DNA of 64,000 bases from Aselliscus stoliczkanus (taxonomy: Eukaryota > Chordata > Mammalia > Chiroptera > Hipposideridae): assembly GCA_033961575.1 (NCBI GenBank), contig CM066728.1:183821678-183885677 (forward strand), written 5' to 3'. This document shows positions 1 to 11,490 of the stretch, in pieces. The notes beneath the pieces were generated by a model. The model ran no database searches. It saw nothing but the letters and a program-made list of their open reading frames with translations, and was not told where the DNA came from. Within the stretch, counting starts at the first letter, position 1, and each line of letters starts with the position of its first letter. The translations under genes and the position numbers were made by a program.

Positions 1-2059
1 TCACTGGTCTAAAATATCTTCGGTAGTTATAAGAGTTTACTTGTGGCCTTCATACTTTCTAAAAATGCATGTAATATTGTGGGAAAATGAAATATTATTT
101 AAAAATTACAAAATGCTACTTTCTAATAAAAATATACTATGATAAAGACTAAAATATAATTAAAATGGCCAATTCTCAACATCATAGCTCTCTTTCCATG
201 GAAATCTTTTTGAATAAGGGAATGAAACTTTTAAGCAAAATGTGGCTTTTTGCCTAAATTATGAACTGTTTTTTTAATATTTCTTCAGTGGAAGTCTTAT
301 ATGTAAAAAATAAAATTTGTGTGCCAATATTTTCTGTTTCATCTCATATGAATGATAAAGTAATTGGCTATAGTAGGAAATTAAACTATCAAAGTATTAT
401 ATAGTTTTATTGAATCTGTATCTATTGAAATGGCATCCACATCTTGTACTTTCATATTAGCTCTGGCATATTGGTCAGAAGTGAAACACTTGTGCCATTA
501 AAATATTTACAACTATTCCTTTGGTCACTAAAAATATTCATGCTCATTGTTCTGACTAGGCATATATATATAATTTTATACTGAAAAACCATCATAGGAT
601 TAATTACAGTTTGAGGGAAAATTCAAGATGAATATAAAAAAACTCTGAGTTTAATGATTAGACCCATATCAGACCTGAATGGAGGTCAAGAAGACTAAAG
701 CCTCTAAGTTTGGTTCAGGAAAAAGGAAATCTCATGCTGACATTTGGAGGTCAACAAGAAATGTGATCAAAGAAAAGAGGTACTGAGGTCAAATTCACTT
801 ATTAGAAATTAGTCAATCATTACCTTAGAGGAGAATTTCTATGAAGGTTTGATTTTTTTTCTTCTACAGCAGCCTAACAGGCTCAGCTAACACATATTTT
901 AAACTCTTTAGACCTAGTTTAACTACTAAAACAGAGCTGTGGGTTTGGAGAAGTGTTTTAGGGGGAAGATATATCACGATGGACTTCTGTATCCATTCCC
1001 TAAAGTGATGGGGAAGAAATCTTAGTATTACTCTGGATTAACAAGATAGAGACTTGATTGGAAAACAATGGTGTTTAATGTTAACAAATTCTAAGTTTTG
1101 ATTTTTTACTCATGACTTTATCCATGTACAATAGAAACATTATAAGATGGCATGTGAAGAAGAGGGATTACCAGAATCCAGCTTCTCCCATATGGCTCTT
1201 TCCATCTCTTCTTTGACTTTGATCCCTAGTATACGTTACTGGCTTCTCATCTGCTTATTCTCTAAGGTGACAGCTTTCCTGTTTCTCCATATTCTATAAT
1301 CTAGTTAATCTTCAGATTATTGATTAAATTTTATGTGTGTTCAGCTTTGTAACAATGACCTGTTAATTCAGGTTTTCTTATTTTATACTCAGGTTGTTTC
1401 TCAAATGCACTGGAGGTGGCCAGGTATTTCTGGGAAAAAGTAGCTCCCTGGCACCTTGGCAGTCAGATGTTGATAAATTTCTAGAAATATTTGGAGATTT
1501 CATTCTTGTGACAGAGATGAAACCTCTATGCAATCCACTGGATGTTACGGTGGAAAAAACCTGATTAGATGCAGGGAAATAAGGGAAAAGAAGAAGTAAA
1601 AGATGACAGTGGATAGGGTAGCTTGGTAAATCACGGGGAAATTTCAAAATGAAAGAAAAAATGAAAGACATATTTTTGTGGGCAGGAAATTTGATTTGTA
1701 TATATAGCTATTTAAAAAAATCTCTGGGTCAGTGAATGTCAACTATAGGTAATTGGCATCTTTTAGATAATGTAACCATGTCAATGAAGGCAGTCTTGAT
1801 ACAGAGTCCCTAATAAAGAATCTTCAGTCTCTTTTATTTGTATGCAAAATTTTTAATGATAAAAATGCTCAAAAGCAAAAGTACGTCCATTTTCTTTTTA
1901 GGAGAAGGTAGCTATTATTGCCATACCTTTATCCAAAGTTTGGTTTTTACAGTGAATTTCTACCATGGATTCCTAAGACAGGATATTAAAATAAATGGCC
2001 TCCATAGGAGATCAATTAATTATCTATTGTGAGCCTACTAATATAAATACTTTTAAATG

Positions 2060-2060
<1 letters not shown>
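1..2060. other. Unassigned AT-rich DNA, no gene seen
   Basis: No recognisable gene, RNA or young repeat. Short frames on either strand have no domain-like composition and stop codons are dense. Old, unrecognisable repeat remnants are likely but I cannot name them. Confidence 0.6.

Positions 2061-2061
<1 letters not shown>

Positions 2062-2120
<59 letters not shown>
2062..2120. repeat. (TG)n microsatellite, about 29 units
   Basis: Uninterrupted TG dinucleotide repeat. On the minus strand it reads as a poly-Thr-His frame, which is a simple-repeat artefact and not a protein. Long pure tracts of this kind are usually polymorphic and can form Z-DNA. Confidence 0.97.
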
Positions 2121-2122
<2 letters not shown>

Positions 2123-4715
2123 TAAAAATGTTTTGGATTCTGGGAGAGTCGTTACCTGAAAATTGTAGTTGGAAATCTCTATGAAGGTATTTAAAAATAT
2201 TCAACTGTATCTTCGCCTGACACTATTCAATAAAGAAGCATGGGGAAAAAAATATCTGCAAATAACACCTCTCAAAAGGGCTATGAAATACCTGCCATAA
2301 CAACTAGGTTTGGATTTCTATGTTATGTTCATAGTCTAGTCATTATTCTCTGGCACTTTCGCTTATTATTGTGCAAGGTGAGCACAGTTAACCTCTTTAA
2401 GGAACTCTGATCCAATACAGACTCACTTATATAAAGATTCATGGAGCACAGGATCACTTTGGCTCAATCTCAAAAACCCTGGCAGTTATTGTCAAAATAG
2501 TCGCTATTTTAAATCAGATAAATTGATCAGGATCCAGTTAGTTAGGTAGGCGAAAAAGGGAGATAGGATCTGGGAAATTTGTTGCAAATAAGTAAGCTTA
2601 TGCCTGAATTGGGGTTTAGGGCTCAATTTCTTGATGAAAGAGAGGGCCTGGAAAGCATTGAAGAGGTCCAGGAATGGAAAGCCACGGCTAGCAAACCTTT
2701 TATTAAGACTGGGCTCAAGAATAAAGAAACAAAGTAGAAATCCAGTTACCAGAAATAAAATGTGGAGCCTTAGTCACATGGATGTGGAAGAGAAAATGTT
2801 CTGCCTTCAGGACTGAAGCATCTGTTCCCTGTGGGATGATCAGAAAATGATGTTGATTCCAAATCTCCAGTGCACTGAATTGCAGGTTCTTGAATTCCCC
2901 CTGACTCACAACAAGTAGTTTTTCCCATGTTCTGAGGTAGTGCTTAGTCCAAAGGTCAGAGTGCAGAATCTTAACTCTAAGAAAGGAGGGATTTGGGGAC
3001 CAGGTATCTGGCTGATTTTGAGAGTTGTGAGGATCAAATTATCCATGTAAGATTCCTTCAACTCATAATGTCAAGATTGTATAATGCTTTTTCATAGTGT
3101 TTTGATATCTAACAAATTTTCTTAACGTATGCCAAAACTGAATGATTAATAACAGAAACTACTATCTTTGACTATTTCTATTTTCTAATAGTTTCCAAAT
3201 AATTATCCATGTCTTACTGTGTTGTGCCTTTTTTTAAAGGCAGGATTAGATTTCCAAATATGAACCACATTTTAAAAATTGTAACAAGAGTGGAAATAGG
3301 TATACTAGAATTATTATACAGCATATTAAAAGTCAGGCCTCTACATATGTCATTTTCAATAAAAATAAAAAGCCCTAATTGACCAGTAATAGGCATTGAC
3401 TGTTGATATTTCTTGAGAAATGGAATACAACCATGGTATTAGGAATTATTTCAAATGCTTCCTGGCTGTGCAATCTGGAAGAAAATAAGTGAAGTAGATA
3501 AATCAAATTTACTTCAGATCTAGTCAGAGATCATTGTAACTTCAACTCCTTAAATTGGTACTTTCATTTCTATACTGAAAAATTTTTTTTCTATAATTAC
3601 GTCACACTGGTGTGTTTCACAGGTCATTATTTTAACACTATGAAATACTTCTCAGATGTCCTCCTTAGCAAAAGCATGAAAAAAAAAAAAACCCAAAAAA
3701 AAACAAAACAGAAATGAGTCACTTGGAGGCTTACAAAAAGTGGGTTAAGGTAACGGCACCCTGCTTTGATTTACAACCTCTCCACAGCATGGTGGATATA
3801 ACTGTGTTTATCACAGCAAGATAGGACTTAGACCAATTCCAATTGAGAAAAGATTTGATCATAGGCAGAGCAGGCAACAGTTAATTCATGCATAAATTTT
3901 GAAGGCAACATAATACACACTTTTATGTCTTTCTAAAAATAGTGTCTATTTTTAATTATTTCCAACTGCAACTGCCTCCTGAAATGATGGCAATTGGATA
4001 TATAAATGTAGAGTTCAGAGGAGAGGTCTGGGATGCAAGTAAACATGTGAGGGTTATTGGAATTTAGACAGTGTTTAAAGACCTTGAGTGGGATGAGATC
4101 TCCCTTAGAGCTAATAAAGTAATGTAAATAGAGGTTAGAAAGCATCAAAAGACTAAATCTGCACACATTCATTTAATTCAGAATTCAGGATGGTGAGGCA
4201 TAACCAGCAAAAGAACTCAAGAATGGGGAGCCAAGGAAGTAAGACTATAACAAAGAGAAAAATTTTCCCAAAATAAAAGAAAAGGGGGGGATATTGTTTA
4301 ACAAATATCACCAAAATGATCAAATAAATGACTAAGAATTGATATTGTAAAGAGCAATTTTGGCTTGAATAACAATTCTTAATTGGAATGGGTTCAAAAG
4401 AGGATGGTCAAGAGGAAAAGACCACTAGGAGTATAGACAACTATTTTAAAGAGTTTAGCTGTAAAGAACAGTGGAAAATGGGGTAAAGTTGTGAGGTAAA
4501 GGAAAGCTTTATTTCTTGAAGAAAAAAATTGCTTGCAGTGTTTGTCACTCAAAGCCTTTTTTTTATATGAGTTACATTCTAAACTGAATTATTACTGAAG
4601 AACGTGTTCAGCCATGAGTATTATGGGTGCTCCTTTCTTTGAAGCAAAAATAGATTACCACTGGCTTCTCTAGTAAAAAAAATGTGCTGCAGTCCTTACA
4701 GGTTGGTGTTTAAGT
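2121..4715. other. Unassigned AT-rich DNA, no gene seen
   Basis: No coding evidence. It contains A-rich runs near 3679-3710 and AT-rich unique sequence. A few phrases look like decayed repeats, but none could be assigned to a family with confidence. Confidence 0.55.
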
Positions 4716-5044
4716 GTTAGTGTTTTTATTTCTATTTATTGGTATATATTTTAATATAATATTATATTAGTTTCAGGTGTACAACACAAGGATTAGACAT
4801 TTATATAACTTACAAAGTGATAACCCAAAAAAATCCAGTACTCATCTGACACCATACATACTTATTATCATACTACTAACTATTCCCCATGCTGTACTCT
4901 ACATCCCCAAGAATGTTTTCTAACAGCTTTTATCTCTTAATACCCTCCCCATCATCCATCCCCTAACCCCTCCCTTATCCAGCAACCATCAGAATACTCT
5001 TTGTATTTATCAACCTGTTTCTGTTTTATCTGTTCATTTATCCT

Positions 5045-5620
5045 CTTCTAGATTCCACATATAAGTGAAATTATGTGATATTTATCTTTCTCTGTCTGAC
5101 TTACTCCACTCAGCACAATATCCTCTAGGTCCATCCATGTTGTATCAGATGGCAAGATTTCATTATTTTTTATGGCCGAGTAATAGTCCATTGTACATAT
5201 ACACCACCTCTTCTTTATCCATTTATCCACTGATAGACACCTAGGTTGCCTCTGTACCTTGCCTATTGTAAATAATGCTGCAGTGAACATATGAATGCAC
5301 ATGTCCCTTCAAAGTAGTCTTTTGTGTTTCTTTAGATAAATACCCAGAAGTTGGATTACTAGGTCCTTCTTTGTCACTTCTTATAACTTTTATTTTAAAG
5401 TCTATTTTGTCTGGTATAAATATTGCTACCACAGCTTTCTGTTTGTTTGTTTGTTTATTTCCATTTTCATGAAATATCTTTTTCCACCCCTTTACTTTCA
5501 GTCTATATGTGACTTTTGATCTGAAATGCATTTCTTGTTGGCAGCATATGTAAGGGTCTTGTTTAATTATCCATTCAGGTAACCTATATTTTGATTGGAG
5601 CATTTAATCCATTTACATCT
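5045..5620 (-). pseudogene. L1 ORF2 remnant: endonuclease start fused to C-terminus
   Basis: ORF2 of L1 normally encodes an apurinic-like endonuclease, a reverse transcriptase and a Cys-rich C-terminus. Here the minus strand first gives endonuclease-like sequence (PEWIIKQDPYICC, then YRLKVKGWKKIFHENGN and DKIDFKIKVI). At plus position ~5366 it passes straight into the C-terminal tail (GYLSKE, then FTAALFTIGK, DKWIKKRWCICTMDYYSAIKN and TTWMDLEDIVLS). The typical full protein is about 1275 residues; about 1000 residues including all RT motifs are absent. Frameshifts are present, for example between the NGLNAP-type start and the PEW segment. It cannot encode a working protein. Confidence 0.9.
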
Positions 5621-6311
5621 AAAGTAATTTGGTGTGAGCTGAAGCTGGCCACCAGGTATGTTGGTTCTGGGGCCTTTTGGGAGGGGCTCTGTTGCAGGCC
5701 AAGGTCAGTCTGTGCCCTGTCCAGGGTCCAGGGTTTCATGGTATGAACTGCAAAGTAATCTGCAGATGGTTGCCTCTTGTGCTGGGCTTGGAGTTGCCTA
5801 GGAGAGACTAAGCTGTGAACTGTGGCCAGCTACTGCTAGTGCCATACTTGGGGGCGCTTAGGAAGAGTTATGGGAAACACCGAGGCCAGATGCTGCCGTC
5901 TTAGATTTGTGAACCTTTGAGTGATTTTAAGAAATTTCACAGCATGAGCCAAAACAGGTGGTTTGTATGGAAAAGCTACTGGAAGCCACTTGAGTGGAAT
6001 TATAAATTGAATGGGGCTGGGTCTCAGGAAATCACCAGGGCAAGAAAAATGATGTTAACCATTTTGATGGAGACTCAGATATGACAGCTGCCTGTGTAAG
6101 CACACTGGGTGCAGGGAGGGCTCAACAAAGGAACAATGGCTTCTACTAGCACTTCTGTCTGAGAGAAGTCTGCTCCTCTAGCCCTCACCCTGAGCTAGAT
6201 ATTTCAGTTCCTCCTCATATGTCCCTGGCACCTTTTGAACTGCTGCCGCAGAGCAGGAGCTCAGAGTGAATGAGTCCCTCAGTGTGCTGGTTCATGTGTG
6301 GGCCCTTTAAG

Positions 6312-6324
6312 AGGAACTCCTGGG
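6312..6324 (+). repeat. Target-site duplication, left (aggaactcctggg)
   Basis: A perfect 13-bp match to 6586-6598, flanking the L1 3' fragment. Confidence 0.93.
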
Positions 6325-6585
6325 GTAGAGATTTGATCACTGCACTGTATACCTGAAGCGGAGGTTGTATACCTACTGTAATTGAATATATATAGATAGT
6401 CACGGGATGTGGATTATACTGTGGAAGAGAGTCAGAGGAGGAGTAAAAGATATATATGATATGGGGTGGGGTGGCGAATTGGCGGGGGTTGTCACTTTGA
6501 GGGGTAAAATGTATAACTATTGCACTGTGTTGTACACCTGAAACTAATTAAAAATAAATAAATAAACTAAAAAAAAAAAAAAAAA
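6325..6585 (+). mobile_element. 5'-truncated L1 3' end with poly(A), plus strand
   Basis: About 260 bp of L1 3' UTR ending in 'ttgtacacctgaaactaatt', an AATAAA-rich tail and an A-run. It is flanked by perfect 13-bp direct repeats. It inserted into the 5' UTR of copy A in the opposite orientation, so it is younger than copy A. A classic target-primed reverse-transcription product with strong 5' truncation. Confidence 0.93.
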
Positions 6586-6989
6586 AGGAACTCCTGGGAC
6601 TCTAGCCACCCTCTGTCTCACTCAACCACAATTTCGTTTGTTTTTCACAGCCAGAACTTACGAGGACCTTACGAGCGTGGTGTGGGGCTGTGACTCCTAG
6701 CTCCTCCTGGGGCACCTCTGCAGCTCAGATAGCTGTCCCAATTTTTAACCACCACATGTGGTTGAGGTACCAGCCTGCTCCCTGTATCCTCCCCTCCTAG
6801 CAGTCTCGAAGTGGATTTTTTTTATTTTATATTTTTGTATATTTTAGCTATAGGACTTCATGTGATTCTCAATGATGGTTGTTCTGTAGCTTAGTTGTAA
6901 TTTTGATGTGGCTGTGAGAAGAGGCAAGCACAGTGTTTACCTACTCTGCCATCTTTACCAGAACTCTTAGTATCCGTGTTTTTAATAGA

Positions 6990-7280
6990 ATTTGTATTAT
7001 TGCAACAGAAGTCAGGATTTTGGAGTTAGGCAGGCCCAATTTCAAATCTATACATTATTTTAATGTATGTTCTAAATTTAGTTTAGACTTTTGGACTCTT
7101 TCTTTAAAGTGCTGGTTACAAGTATAGGCATGGAGTCTGTAAGTGTAAGAAACTGATGTATTTTTCCTTTAATGATTGGTGTTCAATGGTTCAGCTCAAT
7201 GAAATAACATTGCTTAAAATTCTAAGCCTTAAAACAGTTCATTAAAAATGTTCTAAGTATCTGATAAGCACTCAGCAAGT
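6990..7280 (+). mobile_element. Possible MIR-like SINE remnant
   Basis: The phrase 'caggattttggagttaggcag', followed about 170 bp later by an abundance of 'aacagttcatta' and 'gataagcactcagcaagtatta', resembles a decayed MIR. Boundaries are uncertain. Confidence 0.35.
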
Positions 7281-7284
7281 ATTA

Positions 7285-9240
7285 GTGATCATTGTGATGG
7301 CAGTCAATTACCACTTCCAACTCTACAGATGAACTCAGGCTAGCACAGATAGTTTGGGAAACCGCTTACTGTTACCGAACTCTGTCTGAAGGTCTTCAAC
7401 AAATTCAACAGGTAAACAGCCTTAGAGATCTTTTTAATGAGCATATTTGTATTTAGTGTGTGCAAGAAAAAACAACACTTCTGTAGATACTATATCATAG
7501 AGAAATAGTGGACATTAGTCTGTTTTTGGCTATCCAGCACGGATACTTCCTTCTTATTTTGGGGGAATTTTTTCCAATCTGAGTCTTGGTAAGAGGTGGG
7601 ATTCTGCCTGCCTCCACCCATGAAAATTATAAAAGATCAGATATTTGTTCTTTCAGATCCGTAGCAGCTGGGGCTCATCAAACAAAATGTGTAGGAGATG
7701 AATCAAACAGGTAAGGAAGATTGTATTCAAGTCTATTGAAATAGGGGAGAGAAAGTGAATTCAAGTCCTTTGAAATGAAAGGCGGGACTTTTTTTTTTTT
7801 TTTTAACGCTCATGTGACCTAGTGGAAAAGTACTGGAGAATGCTACAGTGGAGGTGGGCCAATTAGCAAACATAATTAGAACATTTGTGTTTGCTAGTTG
7901 AGGGTTATCTCATCAAAATTAGACTTCTACCTTTCCACAGAGATAGGGAGATAGGAGTGCTATATTCTTTGATGATTACATTTCAAAAAGATGATGTTCA
8001 GGTCCTTGAAAAAGACATTCCTGAGCTGTGAAACTGGCAAGAGTCTGAGAGATCTACATCTCATAGGGGCAGAAAAAGAATTTAAAATTGCACATTTCTA
8101 AAGTAAATAAATGCTCTAAAAAAAGGGATGCCAGGGGATTATAGTCAGGAAAAGAAACCTGTCTAAAGTTTAGTCAAACTGATGGGGAGTGTTAAGGATA
8201 TCTTGGTCAGAAGGCAGATGATTAAGGCTTAGTCAATAGGATGCTTCCCTTGAAACCTTAAGAATTCTCCCTGGTCTTAGTATCCAGAATCCAGTGCTCA
8301 CTGGGAATAGTGGAGGTAGTGTTGAGATTCAAGCAGACTAGCACCCTGAAACATCTTTTCCATAACCAAACTCTCACCATGACTTTATTCATGGCTTCTT
8401 AGACTATTTTGGTTCCTGTGTGAATTATGAGCCCAGTTTACCAGCTTCTCTTTGATCAGCTGAACTTCAGTGTTCTGACAAAAGTCATCTTTCTGCTTAG
8501 TTAACCAGAATTTTTTTCTTTCGTTTTCAAGTAAGCATATTGACTGTTCTTTAATATTTTTCTGGATACATTTTCATACTGGATGACGTTTCTTTTATGC
8601 CACTAGGAAGAGTTTTATTTACTCCTTGTTGGCACTCCACTGTCACCATCATCTCTACAATTTCATTTTTATATTGCCTAGAAAAGTAATAGCAATTCCA
8701 CATACCACCATAGCTTGTACTCAGAAGAGTAGCCTATGTCAGAACAAAAGATGAAAACTAATTAAAACTCTATTTGTGACTAAAACAACTGGGAACACTG
8801 CATTCAACATAACTGAGGATTTAGAAGATGTGCCAAAAATGTGAATTTAATTTTTTATTGATTCATGTATAGATATAAAAATGTGAAGGATACAAATATA
8901 TTGGTTTAGTATATCATTCTCTTATTCTTTTATGTCATTTATTATACATTATTATAATATTCCCCAGTATTCTATTTTTCCTCCTTGTTCCTCCTGTTTT
9001 TATTTTATTTTGACATACATATTTTTTTCAACACCATTCATGTTACCAGTATAATGTAAGATACTCTGAGGGATATTTGACATGTAGAAAATTAGCTCCT
9101 TAACTTTAAATAGCTAACAACCTTACTAGCCTATAGTGAAGACCCTTTTGTAGTTATTACAACAATGAAAGCTCATGGGAACATAGGGGATCCTTCCCAC
9201 GGTATTAGATAAGCAATATCCTGAGTATCAGAAGATTCAA
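7285..9240. other. Unassigned DNA, no gene seen
   Basis: No coding evidence. A T-run at about 7791-7804 is not attached to a recognisable SINE. The 7550-8700 part has mixed base composition and may be an old LTR or DNA-transposon derivative that I could not identify. Confidence 0.5.
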
Positions 9241-9249
9241 CTGTCCATA

Positions 9250-9430
9250 TACGTGGAACAATATAGTATAGTGAAAAGAGCCTAATCTAGAAATAGGGGA
9301 TCCATTATGTGTTATCTTTATGAAGTGAGTTAATCTTATTGATTCTTAATTCTTGTTGAATGATTTGGAAAATAGGGATACTAATAATGTGTCTACTTCA
9401 GGAAATTGTGATGAAAACCAAATAGTATAA
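9250..9430 (+). mobile_element. MIR SINE remnant
   Basis: The order 'gtatagtgaaaagagcc', then 'gtgagttaatcttattga', then 'ggaaaatagggatactaata' follows the MIR core and tail (loss-of-function Pol III SINE common to mammals). Highly diverged. Confidence 0.5.
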
Positions 9431-9719
9431 TAATATACATTCAACCTCTGAATCAATTGTGAAGGCCTATGTACATGTATATCATTATTAATTTAAATTT
9501 ATTATATATAATACATGTAAATAAATTAGCATAGGAACTGACTCATTCTAAGTAGTCAACAAACGTTATTTTATTACTGTTACTATTATTATTATACACC
9601 TATTTCTACCCATCCCTTGTTTTATGGCTTGATAACATTCAATAACATTACCTCTCTGAGGAGTTCTTTACTCTTGGGAAATATCAAAAGAACATTGTAA
9701 GTTTGAGGCCTCCAGACTT

Positions 9720-10409
9720 TTCAATACCTTGCTCTTCCTCTGTCTTCTGCATCTCATTAAAAGGTACCTACATTCCTGCAGTTGGTCCTGTCAGGAATTG
9801 TGGCATTATCTCTTACTGCTCTTTCTTGCATCTATATCATCTATAGAAAGTCCTGTAGGTTATGTCTGTAAGATACCTGACAAGTCTGCACACTTCTCAC
9901 CATATTACAGTTATCTCCCTCACAGTTTATCCACCAACCATGATATCTATATTGAACTACTGCAGGAGCTTTGCCATGACTTCCTGCTTCCACACATGGT
10001 GCTCAATCAGAAGACCTAGTAATTCTTTAAAATGTGAAGCTGATCATGGCATTTATGTTTACTATCCTCCAATGTATTTCCATCACGACACAAAGCCCTT
10101 TCTGAATGTCTGTTATCATATCTCTTCATCGCTTTTATTAATTACCTCTTTCACTGGTTTCTTGCTTTTATTATGAAAAGTCAGGAATATTCCAGCCTAA
10201 ATGACTTTGTAGATGCTATTCTCTATATCTGAAACACTCTTATCCAGGATAGCTATAGGGCTTGCTTATCACTTTCTTTGGGCCTATTTTCAAATGTCCC
10301 GTCTTTAAAGAATCCTTTACTAATCATCCTATCCAAATCATAGGTTCTGGTCCTTTCTGTCATTTGTCCTGCTTTAGTTTTTCCTGTAGCACTTGTAGAT
10401 ATTTGACCT
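9720..10409 (+). mobile_element. L2 LINE 3' region, left part
   Basis: The stretch resembles the pyrimidine-rich 3' end of L2. It includes a 'tcatggcatttatg..ctatcctccaatg' block, 'aagaatcctttactaatcatcc', and 'tcctgctttagtttttcctgtagcacttg' at its right edge. The L2 continues at 11337 after the palindromic mariner. Apparent short frames here have no protein meaning. Confidence 0.65.
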
Positions 10410-10429
10410 TATGAGGCATGATCAAAATA

Positions 10430-10800
10430 TATTGTGAAAGTTTAAATTAAAGAAAATGATAGTACAGTAAAAGATAACATTGCCATTAATTCCTCTCAAA
10501 ATACCCCTCCTCACTTTGAACACACTTATTCCATCATTCTTGCCACTTTCTGTAGCAGTTCTGGAAGTCCTCTTTCATGAGTGTCTTTAGTTGCACTGTT
10601 GTGGCTGCCTCAATGTCCTGAATTGATTCAAATTGTTTACCTTTCATGATCATTTTGACTTTGGGGAAGAGGCACAAGTTGCACAGTGCCAGATCTGGTG
10701 AATGAGGTGGATGATGACTTACTGTAATGTTTTAATTGGACAGAAATTGCCGTACCAGAAGTGATGTGTGACACAGCCTTTCCGTTGTGATCACAAAATA
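10430..10800 (-). pseudogene. Mariner transposase C-terminal remnant, minus arm
   Basis: Minus-strand reading gives 'SLLVRQFLSN', then, with frameshifts, the 'SPDLALCNL.LFPKVKM' type block, 'DIEAATTVQLKTLMKEDFQNC' and 'RKWQE'. These correspond to the region after the second catalytic Asp and through the third catalytic site of a D34D transposase. The third acidic position reads Asn. Stops and frame breaks make it non-functional. Confidence 0.75.
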
Positions 10801-10976
10801 CAGTGACTGCTGCTGCTTAGTGCCATTCAACAGAAAGGCAGGGATTTTCAATATGGGAAGTGCTGCTTCGAACCTTTGTAACAGTGTGTGACAGGTTTCA
10901 ACTTGTTTGGTGCAGTCAGTTGGGTGTGAGCTACAGTTGAGGAAGGTGTGTTTTAAAGTGTGCCATAAACCATCCT

Positions 10977-11216
10977 CCATCATGACAACACTTCATGTCA
11001 CACATCACTTGCGGTATACAGCAATTTCTGTCAAATAAAAACATTACAGTGTGTCCTCATGCACCTTATTCACTGGATCTGACACCGTGCAACGTATGGC
11101 TCTTTCCCAAAGTCAAAATGATTCAGGACATCGAGGCAGCCATGATAGTGCAACTAATGACACTCATGAAAGAGAACTTCCAGAAATGCTTCAGAAAGTG
11201 GCAAGAACTATGAGAT
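10977..11216 (+). pseudogene. Mariner transposase C-terminal remnant, plus arm
   Basis: The plus strand encodes an HHDN-type block at about 10990, followed by QQFLSNKNITVCPHAPYS, LDLTPCNVWLFPKVKM, DIEAAMIVQLMTLMKENF and KCFRKWQEL. This is the C-terminal catalytic half of a mariner DDE/D transposase. The third catalytic residue is Asn (PCN) rather than Asp. The block between KVKM and IQDIE is about 8 codons short compared with the minus arm. There is no N-terminal DNA-binding domain in frame, so it cannot encode a working enzyme. Confidence 0.85.
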
Positions 11217-11336
11217 AAGTGTGTTTGAAGCTAGGGGGAGTTTTTTAAGGGGGATTAATGGCAATGTATCTGTTAGTGTAATAATTTTTTTTAAATTTAA
11301 ACATTCACTGTATTGTTTGATCACACCTTGCACCTA

Positions 11337-11490
11337 GTGTTTCTGATTTGTTTATTATAAGCTGATGAAAGCAGAGACTTTGTCTCATTCACTGCTTTAT
11401 TGTCAGAGACTAAATCAGTGTGAAACATATGGATAGCACTGAATACATTTTTGTGGAAAGAATAAATGAATGGATGAGTCAGTTAAAAAC
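11337..11490 (+). mobile_element. L2 LINE 3' end, right part
   Basis: Continues the L2 interrupted at 10409: 'tgatgaaagcagagactttgtctc' then 'gaataaatgaatgg', the typical L2 terminal segment. Order and orientation agree with the left part. Confidence 0.75.

Larger units (their letters stand above)
4729..6975 (-). mobile_element. LINE-1 copy A, internally deleted, minus strand
   Basis: Read on the minus strand, this is an L1 that starts with a GC-rich 5' UTR (about 6975 down to 5640). It jumps to the first part of the ORF2 endonuclease (about 5635 to 5366), then joins directly to the last ~100 codons of ORF2 (about 5365 to 5045) and the 3' UTR (to about 4740, with the typical 'ttagtttcaggtgtacaac' block seen in plus orientation). 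ORF1 and the whole reverse transcriptase are missing. A 9-bp match gtgttttta flanks it at 4720-4728 and 6976-6984, a weak target-site candidate. A plus-strand L1 3' end is inserted at 6325-6585. The ORF2 junction is shared with copy B at 51671-55988. Confidence 0.85.
5640..6975 (-). mobile_element. L1 5' UTR of copy A
   Basis: This is the GC-richest stretch of the first 10 kb. It matches the L1 5' UTR of copy B (about 55970 to 54900) in order and wording, for example 'gatggagactcag' (6068 / 55347 regions) and the shared outer end with 'cagtgtttacctactctgccatc' versus 'cagcctttacctattataccatc'. In L1 this region carries the internal Pol II promoter. Reaching the outer end means the source RNA was initiated at the true L1 start. 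Its internal end abuts endonuclease sequence, so ORF1 has been lost in this copy. Confidence 0.75.
10412..11334. mobile_element. Palindromic (inverted-duplicate) mariner element
   Basis: The left part (10412 to about 10790) is the 3' half of a mariner on the minus strand. The right part (about 10980 to 11334) is the same 3' half on the plus strand. The two arms match closely, for example 'gactttggggaaga' left against 'tctttcccaaagtc' right, and both outer ends carry the same terminus with 'gatcaaa'. TA occurs at both borders (10410-10411 and 11335-11336) as expected for a mariner target site. A single-copy centre of about 190 bp separates the arms. The right arm has lost about 24 bp that the left arm keeps (near 10640-10660). 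It sits inside an L2. Confidence 0.88.

Noticed and set aside
2016..2204. Thr-His repeat frame
   Set aside because: Translation of a (TG)n microsatellite.
9729..10176. Two overlapping plus frames with Leu/Ser-rich sequence
   Set aside because: They lie in L2 3' sequence whose pyrimidine-rich text naturally gives such frames.
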